DNA of 64,000 nt from Pseudohalocynthiibacter aestuariivivens (GTDB lineage: Bacteria > Pseudomonadota > Alphaproteobacteria > Rhodobacterales > Rhodobacteraceae): NCBI RefSeq assembly GCF_018457175.1, contig NZ_JAGFNU010000010.1, forward strand, positions 1 through 64,000. The letters run 5' to 3'. Shown piece by piece: positions 1-8,071 of this stretch. Numbering within the stretch: the first letter of the stretch is position 1; each line of letters begins with the position of its first letter. Both the position numbers and the translations under genes were made by a program. Below the pieces are notes generated by a model. It was not told the DNA's origin and made no database searches. It worked only from the letters and a program-made list of their open reading frames with translations.

Positions 1-42
1 ATGCCAAAAATAAAAAAAAGGCAATGGGCCGGAAAAAACTGT

Positions 43-119
<77 letters not shown>

Positions 120-149
120 AAATTTATCATTATATAACAGTAATTTAGC

Positions 150-276
150 GACCGTCCTTGGGTGGCCTTTTGCGTTGGCAAAATCGCCGCGGAAGCACGC
201 GGCGAGGCAGGTGAAAAAGCCCTTGTCTTAGCTAGGATGTTACCCCGGACGGCTGGGCAGCCCAGGGTAGGTTTTT
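150..276 (+). other. structured non-coding stretch after tRNA-fMet
   Basis: No gene is seen between the tRNA and the GMC gene, but several complementary segments nest here: 152-157 with 248-253, 160-163 with 243-246, a hairpin 168-173/178-183, a hairpin 185-191/198-204, and a short hairpin 254-259/261-266 followed by five T at 272-276. This could be the trailer and terminator of the rRNA/tRNA operon, or a small structured RNA. I do not recognise an RNA family. Confidence 0.3.
180..204 (-). terminator. candidate intrinsic terminator of the GMC operon
   Basis: A perfect 7-bp GC stem (185-191 with 198-204, 6-nt loop) is followed on the minus strand by ATTTTG. It lies about 80 bp after the stop codon of the leftward GMC oxidoreductase gene, so it is well placed to end that transcript. 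Confidence 0.5.
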
Positions 277-286
277 CGTTTCGCGA

Positions 287-1858
287 TTAAAGGTTACCCT
301 TGTTCATTTCACTGGCGATATGATCGGCTTGCCGAATAGCAAGCGCCACAATCGTCAGAGTTGGGTTTTCAGCCGCACCGGTCGTGAACTGGCTGCCGTC
401 CGAGATGAACAGGTTAGCGATATCGTGAGTCTGACCGTGTTTGTTCACGACGCCATCTCTTGGATTCTCCGACATTCTGTTTGTGCCAAGGTTATGCGTT
501 GACGGGTAGGGTGGTGTCGGGAAGACACGCGTTGCGCCAACCGCGTCATAGACCGCCGCACCTTGCTTATAGGCATGGTTGCGCATGGCAATGTCGTTGG
601 GATGATCATCAAAATGCACATTTGGTGCTGGCAGGCCGAACTGGTCTTTTACCTTGTGGTTCAGCGTGATGCGGTTTGTTTCCTGTGGCATGTCTTCGCC
701 CACGATCCACATGCCAGCCATGTTTTCATAGCCGTCCAACGCGGTCGTAAATTCGCGACCCCATGCACCGGGATCAAGGAATGCGGCCATAAAGGGCAAA
801 CCCAACCCCAAGGTTTCAAGTTCATACCCACCAACAAAACCGCGGGACGGATCGTGGCGGGATTCGTCCTGAATGATGCCTGCCATGGTCGTTCCACGCC
901 ACATTTTTACGGGTTTGTCGAACACCGCGTAGACCGATCCGGTCATGTGTCGCAAATAGTTGCGTCCAACCTGACCGGAACTGTTTGCCAGGCCGTCGGG
1001 GAACATGCTGGACGCAGAATTCAGTAGCAAGCGCGGACTTTCGATTGAATTCCCAGCCACGCAGACAATGCGCGCCTTTTGCATCTGCTGGTTGCCGTCC
1101 GCATCCGCGTAAAGAACGCCGGTAATCTTTCCGGAGTCATCATGTTCGATCTTCAGAACATGTGCGCGTTCTCGTACTTCAAGGTTGCCGGTGGCTTCCC
1201 CCCTTGGGATGTCGGTGTAGGCGGCAGACCATTTTGCCCCCCATTTACAGCCCTGAAAGCAAAAGCCTGTTTGTTGGCACGCCATTCGGTCATCGTAGTC
1301 TGCCGAATTGATTGCCATGCGGCCAGTATGCACCTCTTTGTAGCCAAGGGCTTTCGCTCCAGCTTCAAAAACCTTGAAGTTGTTGTTGCCCGGCAATCCA
1401 GCCCGGTCACCAGTACGGGTGACGCCCAGCTTGGTTTCTGCCTTTTCATAATAAGGCGCCATTTCCGCGCCATCTATCGGCCAGTCCAGAAGGTTTGCGC
1501 CCTGTACGTCACCGTAGTTGGTTTTCGCTTTCCATTCATGGTCCTGAAAGCGCAGCGAAGCGCCAGCCCAGTGGGTTGTTGTGCCGCCGACCGCTTTCAC
1601 GATCCATGCGGGCAGGCCCGAAAAATCATTGGCAACGCGCCAGTCACCTGATGTGGTGCGGGCGTCGAGCCAGGCTAACTGGCCAAAACTTTCCCACTCG
1701 TCGTTTATGTAATCTTCGGGCAGATATCGCCCTCCGGCCTCAAGCGCGACAACGTTCACGCCTTTTTGCGCAAGCTCGTTTGCCAGAACACCGCCGCCAG
1801 CGCCGGTTCCGATTATGACGACAACGCTGTCGTCGTTCATGTCATATGGTGCAGCCAT
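287..1858 (-). CDS. GMC-family FAD dehydrogenase with 3Fe-4S-type cysteine motif
   Basis: 523 aa. It oxidises an alcohol or sugar, with electrons leaving through FAD. Seen: an N-terminal dinucleotide-binding glycine motif GTGAGGG (about residues 17-23), the GMC signature region around GGTTTHWAGA (91-100), and a C-terminal GMC domain ending in a G-AAENPTLT segment. Cysteines C194, C200 and C204 form CX5CX3C, the spacing of the 3Fe-4S ligands in the catalytic subunit of bacterial FAD-glucose dehydrogenase. There is no signal peptide of its own; export is expected by hitch-hiking on the Tat-signal subunit encoded immediately upstream (14-bp gap). The RBS GAGGA lies about 8 nt before ATG 1858. 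The usual third (multihaem cytochrome c) subunit is absent, so acceptor and substrate are unknown; gluconate, sorbitol or another polyol are alternatives. Confidence 0.85.
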   Translation of the reverse strand: MAAPYDMNDDSVVVIIGTGAGGGVLANELAQKGVNVVALEAGGRYLPEDYINDEWESFGQLAWLDARTTSGDWRVANDFSGLPAWIVKAVGGTTTHWAGASLRFQDHEWKAKTNYGDVQGANLLDWPIDGAEMAPYYEKAETKLGVTRTGDRAGLPGNNNFKVFEAGAKALGYKEVHTGRMAINSADYDDRMACQQTGFCFQGCKWGAKWSAAYTDIPRGEATGNLEVRERAHVLKIEHDDSGKITGVLYADADGNQQMQKARIVCVAGNSIESPRLLLNSASSMFPDGLANSSGQVGRNYLRHMTGSVYAVFDKPVKMWRGTTMAGIIQDESRHDPSRGFVGGYELETLGLGLPFMAAFLDPGAWGREFTTALDGYENMAGMWIVGEDMPQETNRITLNHKVKDQFGLPAPNVHFDDHPNDIAMRNHAYKQGAAVYDAVGATRVFPTPPYPSTHNLGTNRMSENPRDGVVNKHGQTHDIANLFISDGSQFTTGAAENPTLTIVALAIRQADHIASEMNKGNL

Positions 1859-1872
1859 TGTTACGTCCTCCC

Positions 1873-2397
1873 TCAGATCCAGTTGATGTCGTCAAAGCCA
1901 CGGTCGATGTAACCGCCTTTGCTAAAGCTTTCGCCCTCATAACCAAACAACGGCCAAACGGCTTTTTGATTGTAGAGCCCGGTTACAAGACCGCCGCGTA
2001 CGGTTTGGAAAAAGCCGCTGTCTTCCATGCCGCGCAAAATGTCGACGCGATCACGCTCCCAACCGGTATCGACGTAACTGGCGAAACCCATCCCAACAGC
2101 AGCGGCGTTCAACGCGGCGATGCCGGATTCGACGGTTTCTGCACTATCTGCGTTGTCATAGCCTTTGACCGCCGCTGCATAGAATTCGTCAGCCACGTGA
2201 TCATGTGGGTAGATGTCGCGTGCCATCTGGATCAGGGTTGCCATTGTTTCTGGTTGAAGGTGTTCAACCTCCATAGCCCAGGCGGCTGATGTGCTCGCCA
2301 CATAGCCGGAACCTACGACAAAAGCAGCACCTGCTGCCACACTGTGCGAAAGTAGGTCCCTTCGGGTCAGTGTTAGTTTTTTTGATCCCATAGTCAT
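1873..2397 (-). CDS. Tat-signal small subunit (gluconate 2-dehydrogenase subunit 3 / FAD-GDH gamma type)
   Basis: 174 aa with a twin-arginine leader (TRRDLL near residue 11, then a hydrophobic alanine/valine stretch and an AWA cleavage site). The length and the arrangement just upstream of a GMC dehydrogenase match the gamma or subunit-3 family, which carries the catalytic subunit through the Tat system. RBS GGAGG is 5 nt before ATG 2397; an in-frame ATG at 2391 is less well placed. It is cotranscribed with the GMC gene (14-bp gap) and the glyoxalase gene (26-bp gap). Confidence 0.8.
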   Translation of the reverse strand: MTMGSKKLTLTRRDLLSHSVAAGAAFVVGSGYVASTSAAWAMEVEHLQPETMATLIQMARDIYPHDHVADEFYAAAVKGYDNADSAETVESGIAALNAAAVGMGFASYVDTGWERDRVDILRGMEDSGFFQTVRGGLVTGLYNQKAVWPLFGYEGESFSKGGYIDRGFDDINWI

Positions 2398-2423
2398 GGA
2401 GTCCTCCCTATCTTTAGTTTGAG

Positions 2424-2819
2424 TCAGTGATAGCGTCCGTGCCTTTGCAGCACTTCGATTTGGTAGCCGTCCGGATCCTGCACAAAGAAGAACCGCGCCA
2501 GCAAACTGCCGTCTTTGTTAAATTCTACGATCTTGCGTGGCGCATAACCTGCATCGTTGAAGCGCGTGTGCTCAGCATCCAGATCTTCAACACAGAACGC
2601 TATGTGACCGTAGCCATCGCCAAGGTCGTAAGGTTCAGTTCTTGCTTTGTTGATTGTGAGTTCCAGCTCAAAGCTGGCTTCGGGGTTGCTGAGATAGACG
2701 AGCGTGAAATCGTCAAAATCCATCCGCTCAGCAGACGTAAGCCCAAAGGCATTTTCATAGAAAGAGACCGAGCGATCTTCCTCCAGGACGCGAATCATTG
2801 CGTGGATTGCTTTTGCCAT
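2424..2819 (-). CDS. gloA: VOC-family glyoxalase I (lactoylglutathione lyase-like)
   Basis: 131 aa, close to the usual GloA length. All four expected metal ligands are visible: His in AIHAMIRV, Glu in FELELT, His in YGHIAF and Glu in YQIEVL. This fits conversion of the methylglyoxal-glutathione hemithioacetal to S-lactoylglutathione in the cytoplasm. ATG 2819 was chosen because GGGAGG sits 5 nt upstream; a GTG at 2825 would overlap that RBS. It heads the leftward operon with the GMC dehydrogenase genes, which suggests a link to carbonyl by-products (inference). Another VOC activity cannot be excluded. Confidence 0.8.
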   Translation of the reverse strand: MAKAIHAMIRVLEEDRSVSFYENAFGLTSAERMDFDDFTLVYLSNPEASFELELTINKARTEPYDLGDGYGHIAFCVEDLDAEHTRFNDAGYAPRKIVEFNKDGSLLARFFFVQDPDGYQIEVLQRHGRYH

Positions 2820-2884
2820 TGGCACCTCCCTAACCCGAACAACTGCGTGATCTGGTAAGGGTAGCGAACCAATTTAGGGCCTTG

Positions 2885-2902
2885 GTAGTAACGAGGTACT
2901 AC
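2885..2902. promoter_or_regulatory. dyad upstream of glyoxalase/GMC operon
   Basis: GTAGTA and TACTAC arms flank a 6-nt centre, 66 bp upstream of the gloA start and in the gap before the ribbon-helix-helix gene. It is a possible operator or promoter element; no regulator can be assigned. Confidence 0.3.
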
Positions 2903-2911
2903 ACCTGAAAT

Positions 2912-3202
2912 TTATTCAGCAGCGATCGATTCTGGTGCTGACGACAGATGGTGCTGCCGTATCAGGCAGGCACAGCGAAGCAATGAGGTGAAATTAGGAG
3001 CTTCTCCTCTAAGCTCAAGGACTTCGGAATGGAGCTTGGACACAAAAGCAGGTGTTGTGAGCCCCTCGTTCTGCGCTATTCCGTCAACGATTTCCCAAAA
3101 AGATTTTTCCAGGCGGATGCTTGTGCTCTGCCCGTTCAGGCGCAGACGCCGCGTTTCGGGCTGATAATCTTTAGGGTCTTGTCCGGCAAAAATCTGACAC
3201 AT
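2912..3202 (-). CDS. ribbon-helix-helix domain protein
   Basis: 96 aa. The core SIRLEKSFWEIVDGIA followed by helical segments fits the RHH_4 family of small alphaproteobacterial DNA-binding-like proteins, sometimes mislabelled aryl-sulfate sulfotransferase. RBS GGGAGG lies 6 nt before ATG 3202. It is downstream of, and codirectional with, the YeeE/YedE gene. DNA binding is inferred from the fold only; target unknown. Confidence 0.65.
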   Translation of the reverse strand: MCQIFAGQDPKDYQPETRRLRLNGQSTSIRLEKSFWEIVDGIAQNEGLTTPAFVSKLHSEVLELRGEAPNFTSLLRCACLIRQHHLSSAPESIAAE

Positions 3203-3222
3203 GACTTGCCTCCCAAACAGTC

Positions 3223-3236
3223 ATTAGAATTCTAAT
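3223..3236. promoter_or_regulatory. AT-rich 14-bp perfect palindrome
   Basis: ATTAGAATTCTAAT lies 20 bp upstream of the RHH gene start and 31 bp after the YeeE stop. The position fits an operator for the RHH gene, possibly its own binding site (inference). Confidence 0.35.
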
Positions 3237-3266
3237 TTTGATGTGAATCCACAAATTAGCAAGTTT

Positions 3267-4322
3267 TTAGATTTTTGGCTCAAATCCCGCGATGAGCTGG
3301 CGCAACCCGAATGCGGCACCAATAACGATTGCTGCGAGCGTGACGGGCGCGCTGAATGCCAATAGTGAAAACGCTGACAACCCCTGGCCAATGCTGCACC
3401 CCATAGCAACAACCGCGCCAAACCCCATCATGCAGGCTCCGAGAATTTGCCTGCGCAATTCCCGCGGATCTTCACATGCTTCCCACCTGAAATGGCCTTT
3501 GATCAGACTGCCGATAAATGAGCCCAACAATACCCCAAACACAGAGCTAGTACCGAAGCTGACGGAACTTCCGCTGGAGGTCATGGCGTAGAGCATTGTT
3601 TCACCGATTGGGGCAGAGAACGTATGCGATACGATGGGAACCACGTCAAAGCCGTGGCGCGCGACCCATTGCGTGCCCGCCCAGCCGCTGACGATCGCCA
3701 GGCCGACGACAACGCTCCAGAACAAGGCCTCTTTTGAACGGCGTATATTTGGGGACATAAGCGCAAGAATAAGAACGAGAAGACCGATGCAAAGGCCGAT
3801 CGGGATAGCCGACAGCCCTGTTTGCGATGCCAGAGAATGCGCGAAACCGGGCGGGGTTCCAACCACGGGTTCGGACGGAAAAATTGTTATGCGCAGCTTG
3901 GCAAGCGGACCGGACAGCATGACGTAAGATGCCAGCCCCATGACCAGTACAATCACAAAAGACCGCATGTCCCCGCCACCCAGACGCGCGAGCTCACCGA
4001 AACCGCAATTGCCTGCAAGCGCCATGCCGTACCCGAAAACCAAACCACCAATGATACTGGCAAGTGGGCTCCAGGTCTGAGACAGGTAAAAAGCCTGTTG
4101 TGTCTCAAGTAATCCGAGACCCGAAAGAGAAAAGGTGCCAAATATTGCTACACCAAGCGCGACGAGCCACATGCGAATTCGCAGATCGTCCCCGCCATAG
4201 AGCAGGTCCTCGATCGCACCTAACGTGCAAAACCGTCCAAGGCGCGCAGCGAGCCCCAAGGCGACACCGCCAAGCAGCCCAACTATAGCGACAAGCATTG
4301 CGTCACTCATAATTTCCTGCAT
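3267..4322 (-). CDS. YeeE/YedE family sulfur-compound membrane channel
   Basis: 351 aa, polytopic, with roughly nine to ten hydrophobic segments. It has the family's repeated Gly-rich motifs with a Cys: GNCGFGELARLGGG in the first half and MGCSIGQGLSAFS in the second, plus GRFCTLG near residue 30. Members import thiosulfate or related sulfur compounds across the inner membrane. RBS GGAGGAGG is 7 nt before ATG 4322. It follows the SoxR-type repressor gene in the same direction (61-bp gap), supporting sulfide/sulfane-responsive expression. A second family member is encoded at 17017-18105. Confidence 0.85.
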   Translation of the reverse strand: MQEIMSDAMLVAIVGLLGGVALGLAARLGRFCTLGAIEDLLYGGDDLRIRMWLVALGVAIFGTFSLSGLGLLETQQAFYLSQTWSPLASIIGGLVFGYGMALAGNCGFGELARLGGGDMRSFVIVLVMGLASYVMLSGPLAKLRITIFPSEPVVGTPPGFAHSLASQTGLSAIPIGLCIGLLVLILALMSPNIRRSKEALFWSVVVGLAIVSGWAGTQWVARHGFDVVPIVSHTFSAPIGETMLYAMTSSGSSVSFGTSSVFGVLLGSFIGSLIKGHFRWEACEDPRELRRQILGACMMGFGAVVAMGCSIGQGLSAFSLLAFSAPVTLAAIVIGAAFGLRQLIAGFEPKI

Positions 4323-4383
4323 CGTTTGACCTCCTCCTCAGGTCAAAACCGGAAGGTCATAGCAACCGATCAGCGGTTACTAT

Positions 4384-4719
4384 TCATTCGGACTTGCAAA
4401 ACAAATCATAGACAACTTCCATGATTTGGCGCGAACGGTCATCTGTCAAGCTGTAGTAAATTGTCTTCCCGTCGCGGCGTGGGCTTACGAGTCCTTCGTG
4501 GCGCAAACGGGAAAGCTGCTGTGATACGGCTGCCTGGCGTGCGGATAGAAATCTTTCAAGTTCGGTAACCGATTTTTCGCCGGTTGCGAGGTAGCAAAGG
4601 ATCATCAGGCGGCCCTCGTGGCCAAGTGCCTTTAGAAAATTCGACGCTCGGGTCGCATTTTCGTGCATCAAGCTCATATCGTCTTTGGATAAGGTTTCAT
4701 CAAATACTGGCAGCGCCAT
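4384..4719 (-). CDS. soxR: SoxR/SqrR-type ArsR-family repressor of sulfur oxidation
   Basis: 111 aa winged-helix ArsR protein with recognition helix around SARQAAVSQQLSRL (about residues 59-72). C42 (in ILCYL) and C108 (in DLFCKSE) are 66 residues apart, the same spacing as the dithiol pair C41/C107 that senses persulfide in SqrR and its relatives. It is known in Paracoccus to repress sox by binding the soxS-soxV and soxW-soxX gaps, and those gaps carry related dyads here. Gene order (soxR and soxS leftward, soxV onward rightward) matches Paracoccus. Without sulfane sulfur it should block the operons (family knowledge). Confidence 0.9.
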   Translation of the reverse strand: MALPVFDETLSKDDMSLMHENATRASNFLKALGHEGRLMILCYLATGEKSVTELERFLSARQAAVSQQLSRLRHEGLVSPRRDGKTIYYSLTDDRSRQIMEVVYDLFCKSE

Positions 4720-4834
4720 CTTTTTCTTCCCGAGGTCGTTTTATCCGATTGTTCGCAAATACCCTTGTTTTAAGGGTCGCGTCAAATGCGGTACTCGTTT
4801 CATTGCTCACAAGTTTGTGCAAGTCCTTTGCCTC

Positions 4835-5221
4835 TTAACCTGCGATGTTTGTAGTTGCTCCCCTGATGGGTATCCTTTGAAAAAGAACTCCGAGAAGACC
4901 CCAAAAGAAATCTTCTCCCGGATAGCCTTCGATGCGCCCAACTTCTATGCCGTTATCCATCAGGATAAAAGTTGGTGTGAAACGGACCGGAAGCTTGAAC
5001 GTGAGATCAGACGGTTGCGGGTCATGAAGATCGATACGCCGTAGCGGAGCGTGCGCGCCTTCTTCGGTTTTCGGATAAATCGGTGCAATTTCTTCGTTCC
5101 AGCGTATACACCATAGGCATCCCTGTTCTTCAACCATAATCAAATTAGTTCCGGCCCAGGCCGTTGAAAACATACTTAGAAAGCTGAAAGTCAGCACTAG
5201 AGATTTTAAGAAACAAGACAT
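4835..5221 (-). CDS. soxS: SoxS periplasmic thioredoxin
   Basis: 128 aa from ATG 5221: signal peptide (hydrophobic SFLKSLVLTFSFLSMFSTAWA-like leader, within residues 2-22) and a thioredoxin active site CLWC in EEQGCLWCIRW. SoxS reactivates SoxY in Paracoccus by reducing its carrier cysteine, drawing electrons from SoxV. Upstream in-frame starts at 5242 and 5314 exist, but 5314 would run across the soxV start and its operator. Divergent from soxV with a short shared control region. Confidence 0.88.
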   Translation of the reverse strand: MSCFLKSLVLTFSFLSMFSTAWAGTNLIMVEEQGCLWCIRWNEEIAPIYPKTEEGAHAPLRRIDLHDPQPSDLTFKLPVRFTPTFILMDNGIEVGRIEGYPGEDFFWGLLGVLFQRIPIRGATTNIAG

Positions 5222-5276
5222 CGTTGAACCACTCGAATGCATCAGATCATTTGACGACCAGACAACAAACAACATA

Positions 5277-5292
5277 ATTTGAATATTTGAAT
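5277..5292. promoter_or_regulatory. degenerate SoxR-type operator in soxS-soxV gap
   Basis: ATTT-N8-GAAT, one base away from the ATTC-N8-GAAT dyad seen upstream of soxX and of the MBL gene at 19.07 kb. The ATTTGAAT half-site also occurs before soxX. It lies in the divergent soxS/soxV control region, where SoxR is known to bind in Paracoccus. Confidence 0.4.
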
Positions 5293-5314
5293 GAATCAAG
5301 AACTGGGTCAGCAC

Positions 5315-6055
5315 ATGTTCGATATCACCTATACCGGCGCTATAATAGCGGGGCTCCTATCGTTTCTTTCCCCCTGTGTTTTGCCGATCGTACCGTTCTA
5401 TCTCAGCTACCTGGCCGGAGTTGGTATGAACCAAATCTCCGCAGACGCGGTTATTTCGGTTTCCGTCCGTCGGCGCGCGGTTTTGTCCGCGCTCCTTTTT
5501 TCTTTCGGAGTGATTACGGTCTTTATGGCCATGGGGGTAACGGCGACTGTTTTTGGCCAGTTGGTTCGTGAATGGTTTGACGTCCTTCGCTGGATGGCTG
5601 CCGCATTGATCATCGTCATGGGTTTGCATTTCCTTGGTGTGTTGCGAATTGGGTTTCTTTACCGGCAATTCAGGGCGGATGCAGGGGATACATCGAACCT
5701 CAGTTTTTTAGGGGCCTATGTTATTGGGCTTGCCTTTGCTTTTGGGTGGACGCCCTGTGTGGGTCCGGTTTTGGCGACAATCCTGTTTACCGCAGCGGGC
5801 GCAGAAACTGCTGGGCGCGGGGCCGGGTTGTTGTTCGCTTATGGTGCAGGGATGACATTGCCGTTTGTGATTGCGGCAATGTTCATTGCACCTTTCATGC
5901 GCTGGATGGCCCGTTTTAGGCGCCATTTGGGTCTGGTTGAAAAACTGATGGGCCTGTTACTGATACTGTTCGGGCTTCTGATCGCAACAAATTCAATCAA
6001 TTACATAGCTCAATGGATGCTCGATACCTTTCCTGTTTTTAGTCGCATTGGGTAA
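5315..6055 (+). CDS. soxV: SoxV, CcdA-type thiol-disulfide electron transporter
   Basis: 246 aa from ATG 5315, six predicted membrane helices, family DsbD/CcdA. The two essential cysteines are visible in LSPCVLP (helix 1) and WTPCVGP (helix 4). It passes reducing power from cytoplasmic thioredoxin to periplasmic SoxW and SoxS, keeping the Sox enzymes active. ATG 5315 gives the usual SoxV N-terminus; an upstream ATG at 5291 lies inside the candidate operator and has no better RBS. soxW follows 20 bp downstream. Confidence 0.92.
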   Translation: MFDITYTGAIIAGLLSFLSPCVLPIVPFYLSYLAGVGMNQISADAVISVSVRRRAVLSALLFSFGVITVFMAMGVTATVFGQLVREWFDVLRWMAAALIIVMGLHFLGVLRIGFLYRQFRADAGDTSNLSFLGAYVIGLAFAFGWTPCVGPVLATILFTAAGAETAGRGAGLLFAYGAGMTLPFVIAAMFIAPFMRWMARFRRHLGLVEKLMGLLLILFGLLIATNSINYIAQWMLDTFPVFSRIG

Positions 6056-6075
6056 TCTGAAAAGGAGAAACGACC

Positions 6076-6654
6076 ATGAGAATTTTTCTTACCTTCCTGG
6101 CAGCAGCGTTTCTTGCGTCATCTTCCTGGGCTGTGGAACTTGGTGATGATGGTCTGCACAAAACTGCGTGGATGCGGGATACGTTTAAAGACCTGAACGA
6201 GGATTTGGCTGAGGCAAATGCAGAAGGTCTGCGTCTTGCATTGTTTTTTGAACAACGCGGCTGCGTCTACTGCACCTCAATGCATGAAGAGGTTTTTCCG
6301 CAACCCGAAATCGCCAGCTATATTGAAGAGAATTACTTTGTTGTTCAACTGAACTTACATGGTGATCTTGGTGTGACGGATTTCGATGGCGAAACGCTTT
6401 CGGAAAAAGATATGGCCAGAAAATGGGGAATTCTCTTTACGCCAACCATTTTATTCTTGGCTGAAACGGTGGAAGATGGTCAATCAGCACAGCAGGCATC
6501 TGTCGCAATGATGCCAGGTGCTTTCGGTGCAGGGACCACCCTAGACTTGTTCACATGGGTCAATGAAAAACGGTACGAGTCAGTGGATGACGAGGATTTT
6601 CAGCGCTATCACGCCCGGCGGATTCGTGAACGAAACGATGGAAGCACAGACTAA
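6076..6654 (+). CDS. soxW: SoxW periplasmic thioredoxin
   Basis: 192 aa with a cleavable signal peptide (hydrophobic residues 3-19, SWA) and thioredoxin active site CVYC in EQRGCVYCTSMH, plus the cis-proline region LFTPTILFL. SoxW is the partner that accepts electrons from SoxV in the periplasm. RBS AAGGAG is 9 nt before the ATG. It ends the soxVW transcript just before the large inverted repeat at 6664-6703. Confidence 0.92.
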   Translation: MRIFLTFLAAAFLASSSWAVELGDDGLHKTAWMRDTFKDLNEDLAEANAEGLRLALFFEQRGCVYCTSMHEEVFPQPEIASYIEENYFVVQLNLHGDLGVTDFDGETLSEKDMARKWGILFTPTILFLAETVEDGQSAQQASVAMMPGAFGAGTTLDLFTWVNEKRYESVDDEDFQRYHARRIRERNDGSTD

Positions 6655-6663
6655 ACAGGCAGA

Positions 6664-6703
6664 ACGCAACAATAAATTCGATTATTTGAATTTATTGTTG
6701 CGT
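6664..6703. promoter_or_regulatory. 16-bp inverted repeat with ATTC-N8-GAAT core: candidate SoxR operator
   Basis: 6664-6679 and 6688-6703 are perfect reverse complements (16 bp each) around an 8-nt centre. The innermost bases read ATTC-N8-GAAT (6676-6691). Only 10 bp follow the soxW stop and 71 bp precede soxX, the soxW-soxX gap bound by SoxR in Paracoccus. No T-run follows, so an operator is more likely than a terminator. Confidence 0.65.
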
Positions 6704-6774
6704 CGACACAAAGCAGTGCGCTACGTTTAACCCGAAAGACAAAAAGAAAAGTTTTCAAGTCTTAGGGAGGACAC

Positions 6775-7254
6775 ATGAAGCGAACCATATTATTCGCAGT
6801 CGGGCTTATCGCTGCTTCGACGGTCGTGATGGCGGGAACAACAGCACCGTCTGATGTTTCTTTCGACGATCAGGGTGCTATCGCCAATACACTCTCCGGA
6901 GCGGCAGGAGACCCGGAAAGTGGTAAGACGATTATGAGAACGCGCGGGCTCGGCAATTGCATAGCCTGTCACGAGGTCAGCGAACTTTCAGACTTCCCGT
7001 TTCACGGCGATATCGGCCCTTCACTTGACGGAGTTGCTGGTCGTTGGTCTGCAGAAGAGCTTCGCGGCATTGTTGCAAATGCGAAGATGACATTCCCAGA
7101 CACCATGATGCCGGCGTTTTACAAAACCGATGGCTTTATCAGGCCCGGCAACGGTTTTACCGGTAAGGCCGCCGAAGGAGAGCTGGAGCCATTGCTCAGC
7201 GCTCAACAGATCGAAGATGTTGTCGCATATCTGCTCACGCTCAAAGAAGAATGA
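6775..7254 (+). CDS. soxX: SoxX monohaem cytochrome c
   Basis: 159 aa, secreted (signal peptide about residues 1-20), one haem site CIACH at 62-66. A C-terminal methionine such as those in DTMMPAFY may be the distal ligand. With SoxA it forms the SoxAX enzyme that oxidatively couples thiosulfate to the SoxY cysteine. A strong RBS, GGGAGG, lies just upstream. First gene of the soxXYZA unit behind the candidate SoxR operator. Confidence 0.95.
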   Translation: MKRTILFAVGLIAASTVVMAGTTAPSDVSFDDQGAIANTLSGAAGDPESGKTIMRTRGLGNCIACHEVSELSDFPFHGDIGPSLDGVAGRWSAEELRGIVANAKMTFPDTMMPAFYKTDGFIRPGNGFTGKAAEGELEPLLSAQQIEDVVAYLLTLKEE

Positions 7255-7279
7255 GCACGACATTGTTTAAGGAGCAATC

Positions 7280-7699
7280 ATGAATTTAACACGTAGAGAC
7301 ACACTATTGATGGCCATCGGCGGCGCTGTTGTTGCAGCATTGCCAATGCCGGTATTTGCCGCTGCGACTGAGGACCAGATCGCCGAATTCACTGGCGGGG
7401 TCGAGCCCGGAACAGGCGGTATAACCCTCACCGCACCCGAGATTGCGGAGAATGGCAATACTGTTCCGATCGAAGTCGATGCGCCAGGCGCGGTATCCAT
7501 CATCATCCTTGCAGCAGGCAACCCGAACCCGGGTGTGGCAACCTTCAACTTTGGTCCGCTTGCCGGATCTCACGTCGCCTCAACCAGAATTCGTCTGGCT
7601 GGTACGCAAGATGTGGTTGCTGTTGCAAAAATGGCTGACGGAAGCTTCGTGCAGGCCTCGCAAGAGGTGAAAGTCACAATCGGCGGCTGCGGCGGCTGA
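7280..7699 (+). CDS. soxY: SoxY sulfur-carrier subunit
   Basis: 139 aa. Twin-arginine leader (LTRRDTLL, residues 3-10) for folded export, an Ig-like core, and the diagnostic C-terminal GGCGG swinging arm whose Cys carries thiosulfate/sulfane intermediates. It pairs with SoxZ, encoded 17 bp downstream, and is exported with it. RBS AAGGAG lies 8 nt upstream. Confidence 0.96.
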   Translation: MNLTRRDTLLMAIGGAVVAALPMPVFAAATEDQIAEFTGGVEPGTGGITLTAPEIAENGNTVPIEVDAPGAVSIIILAAGNPNPGVATFNFGPLAGSHVASTRIRLAGTQDVVAVAKMADGSFVQASQEVKVTIGGCGG

Positions 7700-7716
7700 C
7701 AGGAAGGGATTGAGAC

Positions 7717-8046
7717 ATGGCAGAAAATGTTAGGCCTCGCGTACGTGTTCCAGCAACCGTCGCGGCAGGAGAAACGATTACGATCAAAACCTTGATCAGC
7801 CACAATATGGAATCTGGTCAGCGTAAAGATGGCGATGGAAATGTCATTCCTAGATCGATCATCAACCGCTTTACCTGCGATTTTAACGGTCAGAATGTCA
7901 TTGATGTGACGCTTGAGCCAGCAATCTCGCGTAACCCATTTTTTGAGTTTCAGGCAACGATCTCTGAAAGCGGCACATTCCAGTTCACCTGGTATGACGA
8001 TGATGGGTCCGTCTACGAAGAACAAAAAGAAATCGCCGTAGAATAA
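7717..8046 (+). CDS. soxZ: SoxZ sulfur-carrier partner
   Basis: 109 aa, no signal peptide, the usual SoxZ length and fold (RVRVPATVAAGETITIKTLI start). It forms the SoxYZ heterodimer in the cytoplasm and is exported with Tat-targeted SoxY. Tight spacing to soxY and soxA indicates cotranscription. Confidence 0.95.
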   Translation: MAENVRPRVRVPATVAAGETITIKTLISHNMESGQRKDGDGNVIPRSIINRFTCDFNGQNVIDVTLEPAISRNPFFEFQATISESGTFQFTWYDDDGSVYEEQKEIAVE

Positions 8047-8071
8047 GATGACGCGACTGGGAGGAAGATCA

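Noticed and set aside
1079-1651. 190-codon rightward frame antisense to the GMC gene
   Set aside because: It is a mirror of a well-supported flavoprotein gene, lacks an RBS, and its translation resembles no protein family.
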